From positions 3,153,432 to 3,217,431 of the forward strand of contig NZ_KI912613.1 in assembly GCF_000519325.1 (NCBI RefSeq): a stretch of DNA of 64,000 nt, read 5' to 3'. Source of the DNA: Patulibacter minatonensis DSM 18081 (GTDB taxonomy: Bacteria > Actinomycetota > Thermoleophilia > Solirubrobacterales > Solirubrobacteraceae). The notes beneath the pieces are model-generated. The model was not told the DNA's origin. It did not search any database and was given only the letters and a program-made list of their open reading frames with translations. The translations under genes and the position numbers were made by a program. Positions 16,681-25,226 of this stretch are shown here, one piece after another; positions within the stretch are counted from its first letter, which is position 1; every line of letters begins with the position of its first letter.

Positions 16681-18312
16681 ATGGCTCCGTCCCGCGGCAC
16701 CGTCGCCGCCGGCCACCCGCGGTCCGCCGAGATCGCCGCCGCCGTCCTGCGCGAGGGCGGGACCGCTGCCGACGCGACCGTCGCCGGCACGTTCGCCTCC
16801 TGGGTCTGCGAGCCGCTCCTGACCGGCCCTGCCGCGGGCGGGCACCTCCTCGCCGTTCCGCCCGACGGACCCGCTCTGGCGATCGACGCGTTCTGCCAGG
16901 TCCCGGGCCGGCGCCCCGCGGACGCCGGCGAGCGCGAGCGCACCGCCCGCGACCCGCTCGACGGGCTCCACGCCGTCGAGGTCGACTTCGGGGACGCCCA
17001 CCAGGTCTTCCACGTCGGCGGCGCGTCGGTCGCGGCCTTCGGGCTGCTGGACGGCCTGGTCCGGCTGCACGAGCGGTGGGGGCGACTGCCGCTCGCCGAC
17101 CTGGCGGCCCCCGCGGCGGCGATGGCGCGCGAGGGGGTCGTCCTGAACCGCCAGCAGGCGTTCGTCGCCGACCTCCTGCACGGGATCCTCGTGTCGTCGC
17201 CCGAGTCCGCGGCGCTCTGGGCCCCGGGGGACCTGCTCCTGCGGGAGGGCGACCTGCTCCGCGACCCGGAGCTCGGCGACACGATCGAGCGGCTCGGCGC
17301 CGAGGGCGTGGCGCCGCTGCGGGACGGCGATCTCGCCGCGGCGTGCGTCGACTGGGCCGCGCGGCACGGCGGCGTTCTGACCCGAGCCGACCTCGCCGGC
17401 TACCGGGCCGTCGAACGCGCCCCGATCCGGCTGCCGTACCGGGACCGCACCGTCCTGACGGTCCCACCGCCGTCGGCGGGCGGCGTGCTGCTCGCGCTGG
17501 CGCTCGCGCGGCTGGATCGCGATGCGGCGCGCGCCGGCGGCGTGCGCGCGCCGGTGGCCGTCGGACGACACGCAGAGGACGCGGAGGGCCCGAGCCCCGC
17601 CGAGCTCGTCGCCGCGATGGCCGACGCCGACGCCGAGCGCACGGACGCCTTCGAGCAGGGCCTCGTCCGCGAGGGCTTCGCCGACGAGCTGCTGCGGCTC
17701 CGCCTCGGCTCGACGACGCACCTGTCCGTGATCGACGCCGACGGCCTGAGCTGCGCGATCACGACGACCAACGGCGAGGGCTCCGGCGTGATCGTGCCCG
17801 GGACCGGGATCCACCTGAACAACATCATGGGCGAGGAGGACCTCAACCCGCGGCTGCGCGGGGGCGAGGGCTCCGTGGCGCGCGACCTGGCGCCGTTCCC
17901 GCCGGGCCGGCGGATGCCGTCGATGATGGCCCCGACCGCGGTGCTCGGTCCGGGCGGCCCCGCCGCCGCCGGCGGGCCGACGATCGGGACCGTCGAGGCG
18001 ATCCTCGGCTCCGCCGGCTCGGCCCGGATCCGCTCCGCCCTCCTGCAGACCGTGGTCGGACTGGTCGACCGTGGGCTCGGGCCGGTGGGCGCGGTCGAGG
18101 CCCCGCGCATCCACGTCGAGGAGGGCGTCGTCTACGCCGAGCCGGGTCTGCTGGGCGCGGTCGGCGACTGGACCGGGGGCCGGACCGCCGTCGAGTTCCG
18201 GGCGCAGAACCTGTACTTCGGCGGCGTCCAGCTCGTCGCGCGCGACCCGGCGACCGGCGTGCTCACGGGTGCGGCGGACCCGCGGCGGGGCGGGGCGGTC
18301 GCCGTCGCCTGA
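16681..18312 (+). CDS. ggt: Gamma-glutamyltransferase family protein
   Basis: A 543-residue Ntn-hydrolase of the GGT family. It cleaves gamma-glutamyl bonds, for example in glutathione or other gamma-glutamyl thiols/amides, and transfers the glutamyl group to water or an amino acid. The precursor self-cleaves before the catalytic Thr, here in LGSTTHLSVID (T345), followed by AITTTNGEGSG and a small-subunit region with GRRMPSMMAP. N-terminal family motifs are also present (VAAGHPRSAEIAAAVLREGG, GGTAADATVAG, PAAGGHLL). There is no signal peptide, so a cytoplasmic enzyme is implied, unlike the periplasmic E. coli GGT. No Shine-Dalgarno precedes the ATG. Confidence 0.9.
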   Translation: MAPSRGTVAAGHPRSAEIAAAVLREGGTAADATVAGTFASWVCEPLLTGPAAGGHLLAVPPDGPALAIDAFCQVPGRRPADAGERERTARDPLDGLHAVEVDFGDAHQVFHVGGASVAAFGLLDGLVRLHERWGRLPLADLAAPAAAMAREGVVLNRQQAFVADLLHGILVSSPESAALWAPGDLLLREGDLLRDPELGDTIERLGAEGVAPLRDGDLAAACVDWAARHGGVLTRADLAGYRAVERAPIRLPYRDRTVLTVPPPSAGGVLLALALARLDRDAARAGGVRAPVAVGRHAEDAEGPSPAELVAAMADADAERTDAFEQGLVREGFADELLRLRLGSTTHLSVIDADGLSCAITTTNGEGSGVIVPGTGIHLNNIMGEEDLNPRLRGGEGSVARDLAPFPPGRRMPSMMAPTAVLGPGGPAAAGGPTIGTVEAILGSAGSARIRSALLQTVVGLVDRGLGPVGAVEAPRIHVEEGVVYAEPGLLGAVGDWTGGRTAVEFRAQNLYFGGVQLVARDPATGVLTGAADPRRGGAVAVA

Positions 18313-18372
18313 CTCGGGCCGGGCGCCGCACCGGCGGGACGTCCGCACCCGGGTCGCTCCGGACCTGCGCCC

Positions 18373-18397
18373 TGGCGGTGGACTCCGGGAACCGCCA
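18373..18397. promoter_or_regulatory. Inverted repeat upstream of the GMC-BVMO-hydrolase operon
   Basis: TGGCGGT, an 11-base spacer, ACCGCCA. Candidate operator half of a two-site region together with the repeat at 18409-18427. Confidence 0.35.
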
Positions 18398-18408
18398 CTC
18401 GCCTCGTG

Positions 18409-18427
18409 ACTGTGGTCGAGCCACAGT
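18409..18427. promoter_or_regulatory. Perfect inverted repeat, candidate operator
   Basis: ACTGTGG TCGAG CCACAGT, seven perfect pairs around a five-base centre, ending 32 bases before the GMC oxidoreductase start. AT content is higher than its surroundings. The geometry suits a TetR- or GntR-type dimer, but no regulator gene is adjacent. Confidence 0.45.
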
Positions 18428-18459
18428 GTCGGCCGGCCGCCCGCGGGCGAGACTGGGCC

Positions 18460-20061
18460 ATGCCCAACGCCGACTACGTGATCGTGGGAGCCGGCTCCGC
18501 CGGCTGCGTCCTCGCCAACCGCCTGAGCGAGGACCCGGAGGTCCAGGTCCTCGTGCTCGAGGCCGGCGGGAAGGATGGGAGCGTCAACGTCAAGATCCCG
18601 GCCGCGTTCCCGAACCTGTTCCACACGGGGGCGGACTGGGACTACGCGACGGAGCCCGAGCCGCACGTCGACGGTCGGCGCATGTACGTGCCGCGCGGGA
18701 AGCTGCTCGGCGGCTCGAGCTCGATGAACGCCATGCTCTACGTCCGCGGCCGGCCGCTGGACTTCGACCTCTGGGAGGACCAGGGCGCGCCCGGCTGGGG
18801 CTGGGACGACGTGCTTCCGTACTTCAAGCGGGCCGAGAACAACGCCGGCGGCGCGTCCGAGTTCCACGGGGTCGGCGGCCCGGTCGAGGTCGCCGACCAG
18901 CGTTCCCCGCGGCCGCTCGGCACGGACATCCTCGAGTCGTGCGTCGCCGCCGGCATCCCGCGGGCCACCGACTACAACGGCCCCGAGCAGGACGGCGTCG
19001 CACCGTTCCAGGTGTTCCAGAAGAACGGTCGACGCTGGAGCTCCGCGGACGCCTACCTGAAGCCCGCGATGAAGCGCCCGAACGTCGAGGTGATCACGGG
19101 CGCGCTCGTCCTCGGGCTCGAGCTCGACGGGGACCGCGTCACGGGCGTGCGCTACTCCCGGAAGGGCCAGGAGTCCGTCGCGCACGCGACCCGCGAGGTC
19201 GTCCTCTCCGCCGGCGCGATCAACTCCCCGCAGATCCTGCAGCTCTCCGGGATCGGCGATCCCGAGGACCTCGCCGCCGTCGGGATCGAGGTCCGCCACG
19301 AGCTGCCGGGCGTCGGGAGGAACCTCCAGGACCACCCGTTCCTCGGCGCCCTCTACGAGGTGAACGACCCCGACACGCTCTACCAGGCCGACAAGCCGAA
19401 GCACCTGCTCGAGTGGGCGATGAAGCGCACCGGCAAGCTGACCTCGACCGTCGCGGAGGTCAACGCGTTCGTGCGGACCCGCCCCGGTCTCCCGGCGGCG
19501 GACATCCAGTTCCACATGGGTGCCGCGTACTACGAGGACCACGGCTTCGAGACCTTCGACGGGCACGCGATCGTGCTCGGGCCGGTCCTCGTCTCGCCGC
19601 AGGCCCGAGGCAAGGTGTGGCTCGCGTCGAAGGACCCGACCGCGAAGCCGCGGATCCTCACGAACTCGCTCGAGCACCCCGACGATCTGCGCTCGCTCGT
19701 CGCCGCCATGAAGCTCGCCCGCGAGATCGCCGCCCAGGAGCCGCTGCGGTCGAAGATCGTCCGTGAGATCAAGCCCGGGCGCGACATCGTCTCGGACGAG
19801 GACCTCGAGGACGACATCCGCAAGCGCCTGATGCTCATCTACCACCCCGTCGGCACCTGCCGGATGAGCGACACCGCCGAGCACGCCGTCGTCGACTCGG
19901 AGCTCCGCGTCCACGGTCTCAAGGGCCTGCGCGTCGCCGATGCCTCGATCATGCCCGTCATCACCGGCGGCAACACGAACGCGCCGACGATGATGATCGG
20001 CGAGCGCGCCGCCGACCTCATCCGCGGCCGGGTCGGGATCACCGCCGGCGCCGCCTCGTGA
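18460..20061 (+). CDS. GMC-family FAD alcohol oxidoreductase
   Basis: A 533-residue glucose-methanol-choline family flavoenzyme, similar in layout to choline/alcohol dehydrogenases. Visible features: the FAD Rossmann motif DYVIVGAGSAGCVLANRLSE at the N-terminus, GKLLGGSSSMNAMLYVRG (GMC signature 1), GAINSPQILQLSGIG (signature 2), the catalytic-His segment YHPVGTCRM, and the C-terminal NTNAPTMMIGERAADLI. It should oxidise an alcohol to a carbonyl, passing electrons to quinone or oxygen. It is the first of three overlapping genes; with a BVMO and a hydrolase behind it, the likely substrate is a secondary or cyclic alcohol. An upstream GTG at 18406 is less likely as start. Confidence 0.9.
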   Translation: MPNADYVIVGAGSAGCVLANRLSEDPEVQVLVLEAGGKDGSVNVKIPAAFPNLFHTGADWDYATEPEPHVDGRRMYVPRGKLLGGSSSMNAMLYVRGRPLDFDLWEDQGAPGWGWDDVLPYFKRAENNAGGASEFHGVGGPVEVADQRSPRPLGTDILESCVAAGIPRATDYNGPEQDGVAPFQVFQKNGRRWSSADAYLKPAMKRPNVEVITGALVLGLELDGDRVTGVRYSRKGQESVAHATREVVLSAGAINSPQILQLSGIGDPEDLAAVGIEVRHELPGVGRNLQDHPFLGALYEVNDPDTLYQADKPKHLLEWAMKRTGKLTSTVAEVNAFVRTRPGLPAADIQFHMGAAYYEDHGFETFDGHAIVLGPVLVSPQARGKVWLASKDPTAKPRILTNSLEHPDDLRSLVAAMKLAREIAAQEPLRSKIVREIKPGRDIVSDEDLEDDIRKRLMLIYHPVGTCRMSDTAEHAVVDSELRVHGLKGLRVADASIMPVITGGNTNAPTMMIGERAADLIRGRVGITAGAAS

Positions 20062-21635
20062 CCGCGCTCCTCGACGGCCTGCCCACCGCCACCGGACGCT
20101 CGCGTCCCGACGTCGACGTCGGGACGCTCATCGTCGGCGGCGGCTTCAGCGGCATCGCGATGGCCGTCGGCCTGCGGCAGGCCGGACAGGACGACTGGCT
20201 GCTCGTCGAGCAGGCGGACGAGCTCGGCGGCGTCTGGCGCGACAACGTGTACCCCGGTGCCGCGTGCGACGTGCCGTCGTACCTCTACTCGCTCTCCACC
20301 GACCAGCGGAAGGACTGGGACCGTCCGTGCCCGCGGCAGGAGGACATCCGCACGTACCTCCACGACGTCGCCCGGCACCACCGGCTGACCGAGCGCGTGC
20401 GGACCGGCGTGACGGTCGACCGGGCGTCGTGGGACGAGGCGACCGCGCGCTGGACCGTCGAGTTCGCCGGTGGCGAGCGGGTGACGTGCGCCGCGCTGGC
20501 GATGGCGTGCGGCCAGCTCTCGAAGCCGGCCTACCCGTCGATCCCGGGACGCGAGGACTTCGCCGGCGACAGCTTCCACTCCGCCCGCTGGGACCACGAC
20601 GTCCCGCTGAAGGGGCGTCGCGTCGCCGTCGTCGGCACCGGGGCGAGCGCCGCGCAGTTCGTCCCGCCCGTCGCCGAGGAGGCCGGGCACCTCGACGTCT
20701 ACCAGCGCACCGCGAACTGGATGCTGCCGCGGCGCAACCGGCCCTACGCGCCGTGGGCCCGCCGGATGATCCAGCACGTCCCCGGCCTGCAGGCGCTCCG
20801 CCGCACCGCGATGTGGACGTTCATGGAGTCCGGGATCGCGGCGCAGACGCGGATCCCGCCGCTCCGGCTGTCGCTCCGCGCGTGGTCCACGTGGCACATG
20901 CGGAACCAGGTGAAGGACCCGGCGCTGCGGGCGAAGCTCATCCCGGACTACCCGATCGGCTGCAAGCGCGTGCTCTTCAGCTCGTCGTTCCTCCCGGCGC
21001 TCGTCCGCGACGACGTCGAGGTCGTCGTCGATCCGATCGTGCGGGTCACGCCGACGGGCGTCGTCGCCCGCGACGCCGACGGCACCGAGACGGAGCGCCC
21101 GGTCGACGTCCTGATCTGGGGGACGGGCTTCAAGGCCCAGGAGTTCGTCGCGCCCATCGAGGTCGACGCGACCGACGTCGGCGGCACCACGCGGCGGCTG
21201 GCCGACGAGTGGCGGGACGGCGCGGCGGCGCACCTCGGGATCACCGTCGCCGGCTTCCCGAACCTCTTCCTCCTCTACGGCCCGAACACGAACCTCGGCT
21301 TCGGCTCGATCGTCGTGATGATCGAGGCGCAGGTCGGGTACGTCCTCGACGCGCTGCGGAAGCTGCGGACGAGCGGGATCGCCGCGCTGGCGCTCCGCGG
21401 CGACGTCCAGCGCGTGTCGACGGACGACGTGCAGGACCGGCTGCGCCGCTCGGTGTGGTCGAGTTGCGATTCCTGGTACCGCCAGGGGAAGGACGGACGC
21501 ATCGTGAACAACTGGCCCGGCCAGATGGTCGAGTACCGGCGCCACACGCGCGAGGTCGACCTCGACGAGTACGAGCCGATCGGCCGGGCCGAGGAGCTCG
21601 TCCGCGGGGCCGACGTCGCGGTGGCCGGCCGATGA
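20058..21635 (+). CDS. Type I Baeyer-Villiger flavin monooxygenase
   Basis: A 525-residue FAD/NADPH monooxygenase that inserts oxygen next to a ketone to give an ester or lactone. It has two dinucleotide-binding motifs (VGGGFSGIAMAVGL near residue 27; VAVVGTGASAAQFVP near 195). Between them is the BVMO fingerprint FAGDSFHSARWD, which fits FxGxxxHxxxWD and separates these enzymes from ordinary flavin monooxygenases. LGGVWRDNVYPGAACDVPS and the later WGTGFKAQEF are also typical. Its GTG start overlaps the GMC stop (GTGA) and its stop overlaps the hydrolase start (ATGA), so the three are tightly coupled. Confidence 0.92.
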   Translation: MTALLDGLPTATGRSRPDVDVGTLIVGGGFSGIAMAVGLRQAGQDDWLLVEQADELGGVWRDNVYPGAACDVPSYLYSLSTDQRKDWDRPCPRQEDIRTYLHDVARHHRLTERVRTGVTVDRASWDEATARWTVEFAGGERVTCAALAMACGQLSKPAYPSIPGREDFAGDSFHSARWDHDVPLKGRRVAVVGTGASAAQFVPPVAEEAGHLDVYQRTANWMLPRRNRPYAPWARRMIQHVPGLQALRRTAMWTFMESGIAAQTRIPPLRLSLRAWSTWHMRNQVKDPALRAKLIPDYPIGCKRVLFSSSFLPALVRDDVEVVVDPIVRVTPTGVVARDADGTETERPVDVLIWGTGFKAQEFVAPIEVDATDVGGTTRRLADEWRDGAAAHLGITVAGFPNLFLLYGPNTNLGFGSIVVMIEAQVGYVLDALRKLRTSGIAALALRGDVQRVSTDDVQDRLRRSVWSSCDSWYRQGKDGRIVNNWPGQMVEYRRHTREVDLDEYEPIGRAEELVRGADVAVAGR

Positions 21636-22480
21636 GCACCACCGACCGCGCGGCCGCGGCGACCGGGACCGGGACCATGCAGGCACCGGAGATCCACCAC
21701 CACCGCGAGGGCGCCGGCGAGCCGCTCGTCCTGATCCACGGGATCGGGCACCACTGGCAGGCGTGGGCGCCGGTGATCCCGGAGCTCGCTCGCGAGTTCG
21801 ACGTCCTCGCCTGCGACTCGCCCGGCTTCGGGCGCTCGCCCGGGCTGCCGGAGGACGTGCCGCGGACGATCCCCGCCTACGCCGACGCGTTCGCCGCCTG
21901 GATCGCCGAGCGCGGTCTCGACCGCCCGCACGTCGCCGGCAACTCGATGGGTGGCGCGATCGCCCTGGAGCTCGCCCGGCGCGGCGTCGTCCGCTCGGCC
22001 CACGCGGTGTCGCCCGCGGGCTTCTGGTCGGCCGGGGAGCGCCGGTACGCGCAGGCGTCGCTCGCGCTCCTGGCCGGGCTCCCGAAGGTGTCGCGCCCGG
22101 CCGTGTCGCGGCTGATCCGCACGCGGGCCGGTCGGACCGCGCTGGCCGGGACGCTCTACGGACGGCCGTGGCAGGTGCCCGCCGACGAGGCCGAGGCCAC
22201 CCTCCGGGACGCGTGGGGCGCGCCGGCTTTCGACGCCGCGCTGCGCGGCTTCGACGCCTACGACTTCGCGGACGGCGACGGCCTGCCGGACGACGTCCCC
22301 GTCACCGTGTCGTGGGGCTCGCGCGACCTGCTGCTCCCGTACCGGTCTCAGTCCGCGCGCGCCCGCTCGGCCCTGCCGCAGGCCCGCCACGTGACGCTCC
22401 ACGGCTGCGGGCACGTGCCGTTCACGGACGATCCGGGCGTCTGCGCGGCGGTCATCCGCAAGGCCGCGGGGCGGCGCTGA
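21632..22480 (+). CDS. Alpha/beta hydrolase (probable ester/lactone hydrolase)
   Basis: A 282-residue alpha/beta-fold hydrolase: oxyanion-hole motif VLIHGIGHHWQAW, nucleophile elbow AGNSMGGAIAL (Ser), acid in VTVSWGSRDLLLP, and the final His in LHGCGHVPFTDDP. The start overlaps the BVMO stop by four bases. Its position suggests it opens the lactone or ester made by the BVMO, finishing an alcohol-to-acid route. A start at the internal MQAPEIHH would remove the first 15 low-complexity residues; the overlapping ATG is preferred because of the coupling. Confidence 0.88.
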   Translation: MSTTDRAAAATGTGTMQAPEIHHHREGAGEPLVLIHGIGHHWQAWAPVIPELAREFDVLACDSPGFGRSPGLPEDVPRTIPAYADAFAAWIAERGLDRPHVAGNSMGGAIALELARRGVVRSAHAVSPAGFWSAGERRYAQASLALLAGLPKVSRPAVSRLIRTRAGRTALAGTLYGRPWQVPADEAEATLRDAWGAPAFDAALRGFDAYDFADGDGLPDDVPVTVSWGSRDLLLPYRSQSARARSALPQARHVTLHGCGHVPFTDDPGVCAAVIRKAAGRR

Positions 22481-22540
22481 CCGGCGCCTGGCGGCTGATC
22501 GGCGGCGGGCGTCCCGCCCCGACCGGCCGGCCGGACGCGG

Positions 22541-23068
22541 TCAGAGCGCGAGCTTGAAGCCGACGTGGGTCGGCTCGAACCCCATGGCGGCGTAGAATCG
22601 GTGGGCGTCGGGGCGGAACGTCCCGCTGGTCAGTTGGACGAGGCCGCAACCGCGCTCCCGTGCCCGCCGGATCGCGTGCTCGATGAGCGCGCGGCCCACG
22701 CCCCGGCGCTGCTCGGACGACGCCACGTGCATCGTCTCCAGCTGCGCCCGCTCGCCGTCGCGGGCGAACTCGGGCAGGAACGACAGCTGGACGACGCCCA
22801 CGACCGTCCCGTCGCGGTCCGCGACGACGAGGTCGTGGTCGTCCGCGCCGACGATGCGGCGGAAGCCGGCGCGCTGGCCGTCCGTCGGCCAGGTCCCGGG
22901 GACGCGGCCGCGCGTGATCTCGTCCGCGCCGATCAGCGCCAGGACGGCCTCCTCGTCGGCGAGCGTCGCCGACCGGATCGCGACGTCGTCGTCGGCCTCG
23001 ACCGGAGCGTCCGGGGAAGGCGATCCGCCGGCGTGCTGCGCCGACGCACCGGTGGCGTCGGCCGGCAC
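22541..23068 (-). CDS. GNAT-family N-acetyltransferase
   Basis: A 175-residue acyltransferase. After a disordered Ala/Pro/Asp-rich N-terminus of about 28 residues, the GNAT fold begins at VAIRSATLADEEAVL. The acetyl-CoA loop is SSEQRRGVGRALIEHAI (Q/RxxGxG/A), followed by GFEPTHVGFKLAL at the end. Substrate unknown. It begins with GTG one base after the stop of the Lon-domain gene, so the two are an operon. The first residues could be an over-extension; starts nearer DDVAIRS lack a good codon. Confidence 0.85.
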   Translation of the reverse strand: MPADATGASAQHAGGSPSPDAPVEADDDVAIRSATLADEEAVLALIGADEITRGRVPGTWPTDGQRAGFRRIVGADDHDLVVADRDGTVVGVVQLSFLPEFARDGERAQLETMHVASSEQRRGVGRALIEHAIRRARERGCGLVQLTSGTFRPDAHRFYAAMGFEPTHVGFKLAL

Positions 23069-23069
23069 C

Positions 23070-23693
23070 TCAGCCGAAGCGGACGACGCCGTTGCTCGCC
23101 CCGCGCACCTCGGCGAGGTCCGCGAACTCGAGCCGCTTGAGCGCCGCCCGCAGGAGGGCCAGGAGCTGCCGCAGCCGCGCGTTCTCCGACCGCGCCTCGA
23201 GCAGCTGCTGCTTGGCGTCGGGAGCGAACTCGACGGAGGCCGCGAGGTCGTACGAGCTGGCGGCGACGAGCTCCGCGGGGGAGACCTCGTGGTCCGTCGC
23301 CTGGTTGGCGAGCGACGCGTACGCCTGGCGCACCGCGGCGGCGGCGTCGTGGTCGAGGGTCTCCTGCTCGTCCTGCAGGAACTCGACCTGCGCCGAGGCG
23401 TAGGAGTGCCGGTGGTGCTCCTCGACCACCCGGAACGGGCGCGTGCCGCGGGTCACGACGTCCAGGCGCCCGTCCTCGAACCGCTGGAGCACCTCGGTGA
23501 CGCGCATCGCGCAGCCCACGGAGCGGGGACCGTCCTCGTCCACGAGCACGATCCCGAACTCGCGGTCCTCGTCGATGCAACGGGCACCGAGCTCCTTATA
23601 GCGCTCCTCGAACAGGTGCAGCGGCACCTGCTCGCCCGGGAGCGCCACCAGTCCGAGGGGGAACAGCGGCAGGTCCGGATCGGCGTCGTCCAT
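23070..23693 (-). CDS. Lon N-terminal-domain (LON substrate-binding) protein
   Basis: A 207-residue stand-alone LON domain without protease or AAA part. The opening LPLFPLGLVALPGEQVPLHLFEERY is the family hallmark, followed by FGIVLVDE, the beta-strand VTRGTRPFRVVE, and a helical C-terminus (about 120-190). Such proteins are common in actinobacteria and are thought to bind unfolded peptides; their partner is unknown. -10 TAGCAT (minus strand, 23702-23707) ends 8 bases before the ATG, so the mRNA is probably leaderless. It is divergent from photolyase. Confidence 0.88.
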   Translation of the reverse strand: MDDADPDLPLFPLGLVALPGEQVPLHLFEERYKELGARCIDEDREFGIVLVDEDGPRSVGCAMRVTEVLQRFEDGRLDVVTRGTRPFRVVEEHHRHSYASAQVEFLQDEQETLDHDAAAAVRQAYASLANQATDHEVSPAELVAASSYDLAASVEFAPDAKQQLLEARSENARLRQLLALLRAALKRLEFADLAEVRGASNGVVRFG

Positions 23694-23786
23694 GCCACCT
23701 CATGCTACGCCGGTCCGACCCGTGTTTCGACCCGATCGTGCGGGACCGCGAGCGTCCGGGCGCGCCTACGGGTACGTAGACCCGAC

Positions 23787-25226
23787 ATGGCCACCACCGA
23801 GATCGTCTGGTTCCGGCGGGACCTCCGCGTCCGCGACCACCCCGCCCTGCGGGGTGCCACCACCGACGCGGAGCGCGTCGTTCCGGTGTTCGTCGTCGAT
23901 CCGACGATCACCGGCGGCTCGGCGGCCAGCGGACCGCGGGCGCACTTCCTGGCGGGGTGCCTGAAGGAGCTCGACGCCGCCCTGCGGGAGCGCGGGGGAC
24001 GCCTGGTCGTCCGGCACGGCGACCCGGCCGACGTGCTGGTCGCGCTGGCGGAGGAGGTCGACGCCGGCGCGGTGCGGTGGACGAGCGACGCCAGCCCGCA
24101 CGCGCGGCGCCGCGACGCGCGGGTGACCGACGCCCTGGAGGCCGTCGGCGTCCGGGCCGTCCCGTCGCCCGGGCAGTACGTCGCCGATCCGTCGGAGCCC
24201 CGGACCGGGCAGGGGAAGCCCTACACCGTGTTCAGTCCGTTCCACCGCGTGTGGGAGCACCAGGACCGCCGCCGGGTCCTCGACGCCCCGCGCACCCTGA
24301 CCGTGCCGCAGGTCGCGGGGGACGGCCTCCCGTCGCCGGACGACGTGGGCGCCGGGGGCCTCCCGGACGTCCCCGAGCCGTTCGCGGAGCCGGGGGAGGA
24401 GGCGGGGCTGAAGGCCGCCCGCGGTTGGCTCGACGGTCCGATCCAGGACTACGACGACCTCCACGACGTCCTCGCCGGCAAGGAGGGGTCGAGCCGCGCG
24501 GCGGGCGGCACGAGCGGCCTGTCGGCCCACCTGCGGTGGGGCACGATCTCACCGCGGTGGCTGGAGGCGCGGGCGCGGAAGCTCTCCGGCGAGGGTCCCG
24601 CGGCGTTCGTGCGCCAGCTCGCGTGGCGCGACTTCTACGCCCACGTCTACCTCTTCCACCCGGAGGACCGTCGCCGCGCGCACCAGGCGCGGTTCCGGGA
24701 CCTCACCTGGGAGCCCGACGAGGAGGCGCTCGAGGCCTGGAAGGCCGGGCGCACGGGCTACCCGCTCGTCGACGCCGGGATGCGGCAGCTCGCGGCGACC
24801 GGCTGGATGCACAACCGCGCGCGGCTCGTGGTCGGCTCGTTCCTGACGAAGGACCTCCACGTCGACTGGACCGCGGGCGAGCGGCACTTCTACGCGCTGC
24901 TGCAGGACGGCGAGCCGACCCAGAACGACGGCAACTGGCAGTGGGTGACGTCGATCGGCGTGGACCCGAAGCCGTACTTCCAGCGGATGTTCAACCCGAC
25001 CCGGCAGCTCGTCCGCTTCGACCCCCGCGGCCGCTACGTGCGGCGGTGGGTGCCGGAGCTCGCGCACGTGCCGGACGAGCGGATCGCCGAGCCCTGGAAG
25101 ATGGGGCCGATCGAGCAGCAGGAGGCCGGGTGCGTGATCGGCGAGGACTACCCGGCGCCGATCGTCGACCACGCCGAGGAGCGCGAGCGGGCGGCGGCGC
25201 GCTACCGGGCGGCGGGCGAGAGCTGA
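23787..25226 (+). CDS. phr: Deoxyribodipyrimidine photolyase (class I CPD type)
   Basis: A 479-residue cryptochrome/photolyase. The N-terminal antenna-binding Rossmann domain starts TEIVWFRRDLRVRDHPAL. The C-terminal FAD domain carries LSAHLRWGTISPR, FVRQLAWRDFYAHV, GYPLVDAGMRQLAATGWMHNR, RLVVGSFLTKDLHVDW and QNDGNWQWVTSIGVD. The last three are photolyase signatures, including the Trp residues used in electron transfer and the Asn that protonates FAD. It repairs cyclobutane pyrimidine dimers with light. The gene ends 25 bases inside the convergent GH57 gene. Confidence 0.95.
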   Translation: MATTEIVWFRRDLRVRDHPALRGATTDAERVVPVFVVDPTITGGSAASGPRAHFLAGCLKELDAALRERGGRLVVRHGDPADVLVALAEEVDAGAVRWTSDASPHARRRDARVTDALEAVGVRAVPSPGQYVADPSEPRTGQGKPYTVFSPFHRVWEHQDRRRVLDAPRTLTVPQVAGDGLPSPDDVGAGGLPDVPEPFAEPGEEAGLKAARGWLDGPIQDYDDLHDVLAGKEGSSRAAGGTSGLSAHLRWGTISPRWLEARARKLSGEGPAAFVRQLAWRDFYAHVYLFHPEDRRRAHQARFRDLTWEPDEEALEAWKAGRTGYPLVDAGMRQLAATGWMHNRARLVVGSFLTKDLHVDWTAGERHFYALLQDGEPTQNDGNWQWVTSIGVDPKPYFQRMFNPTRQLVRFDPRGRYVRRWVPELAHVPDERIAEPWKMGPIEQQEAGCVIGEDYPAPIVDHAEERERAAARYRAAGES

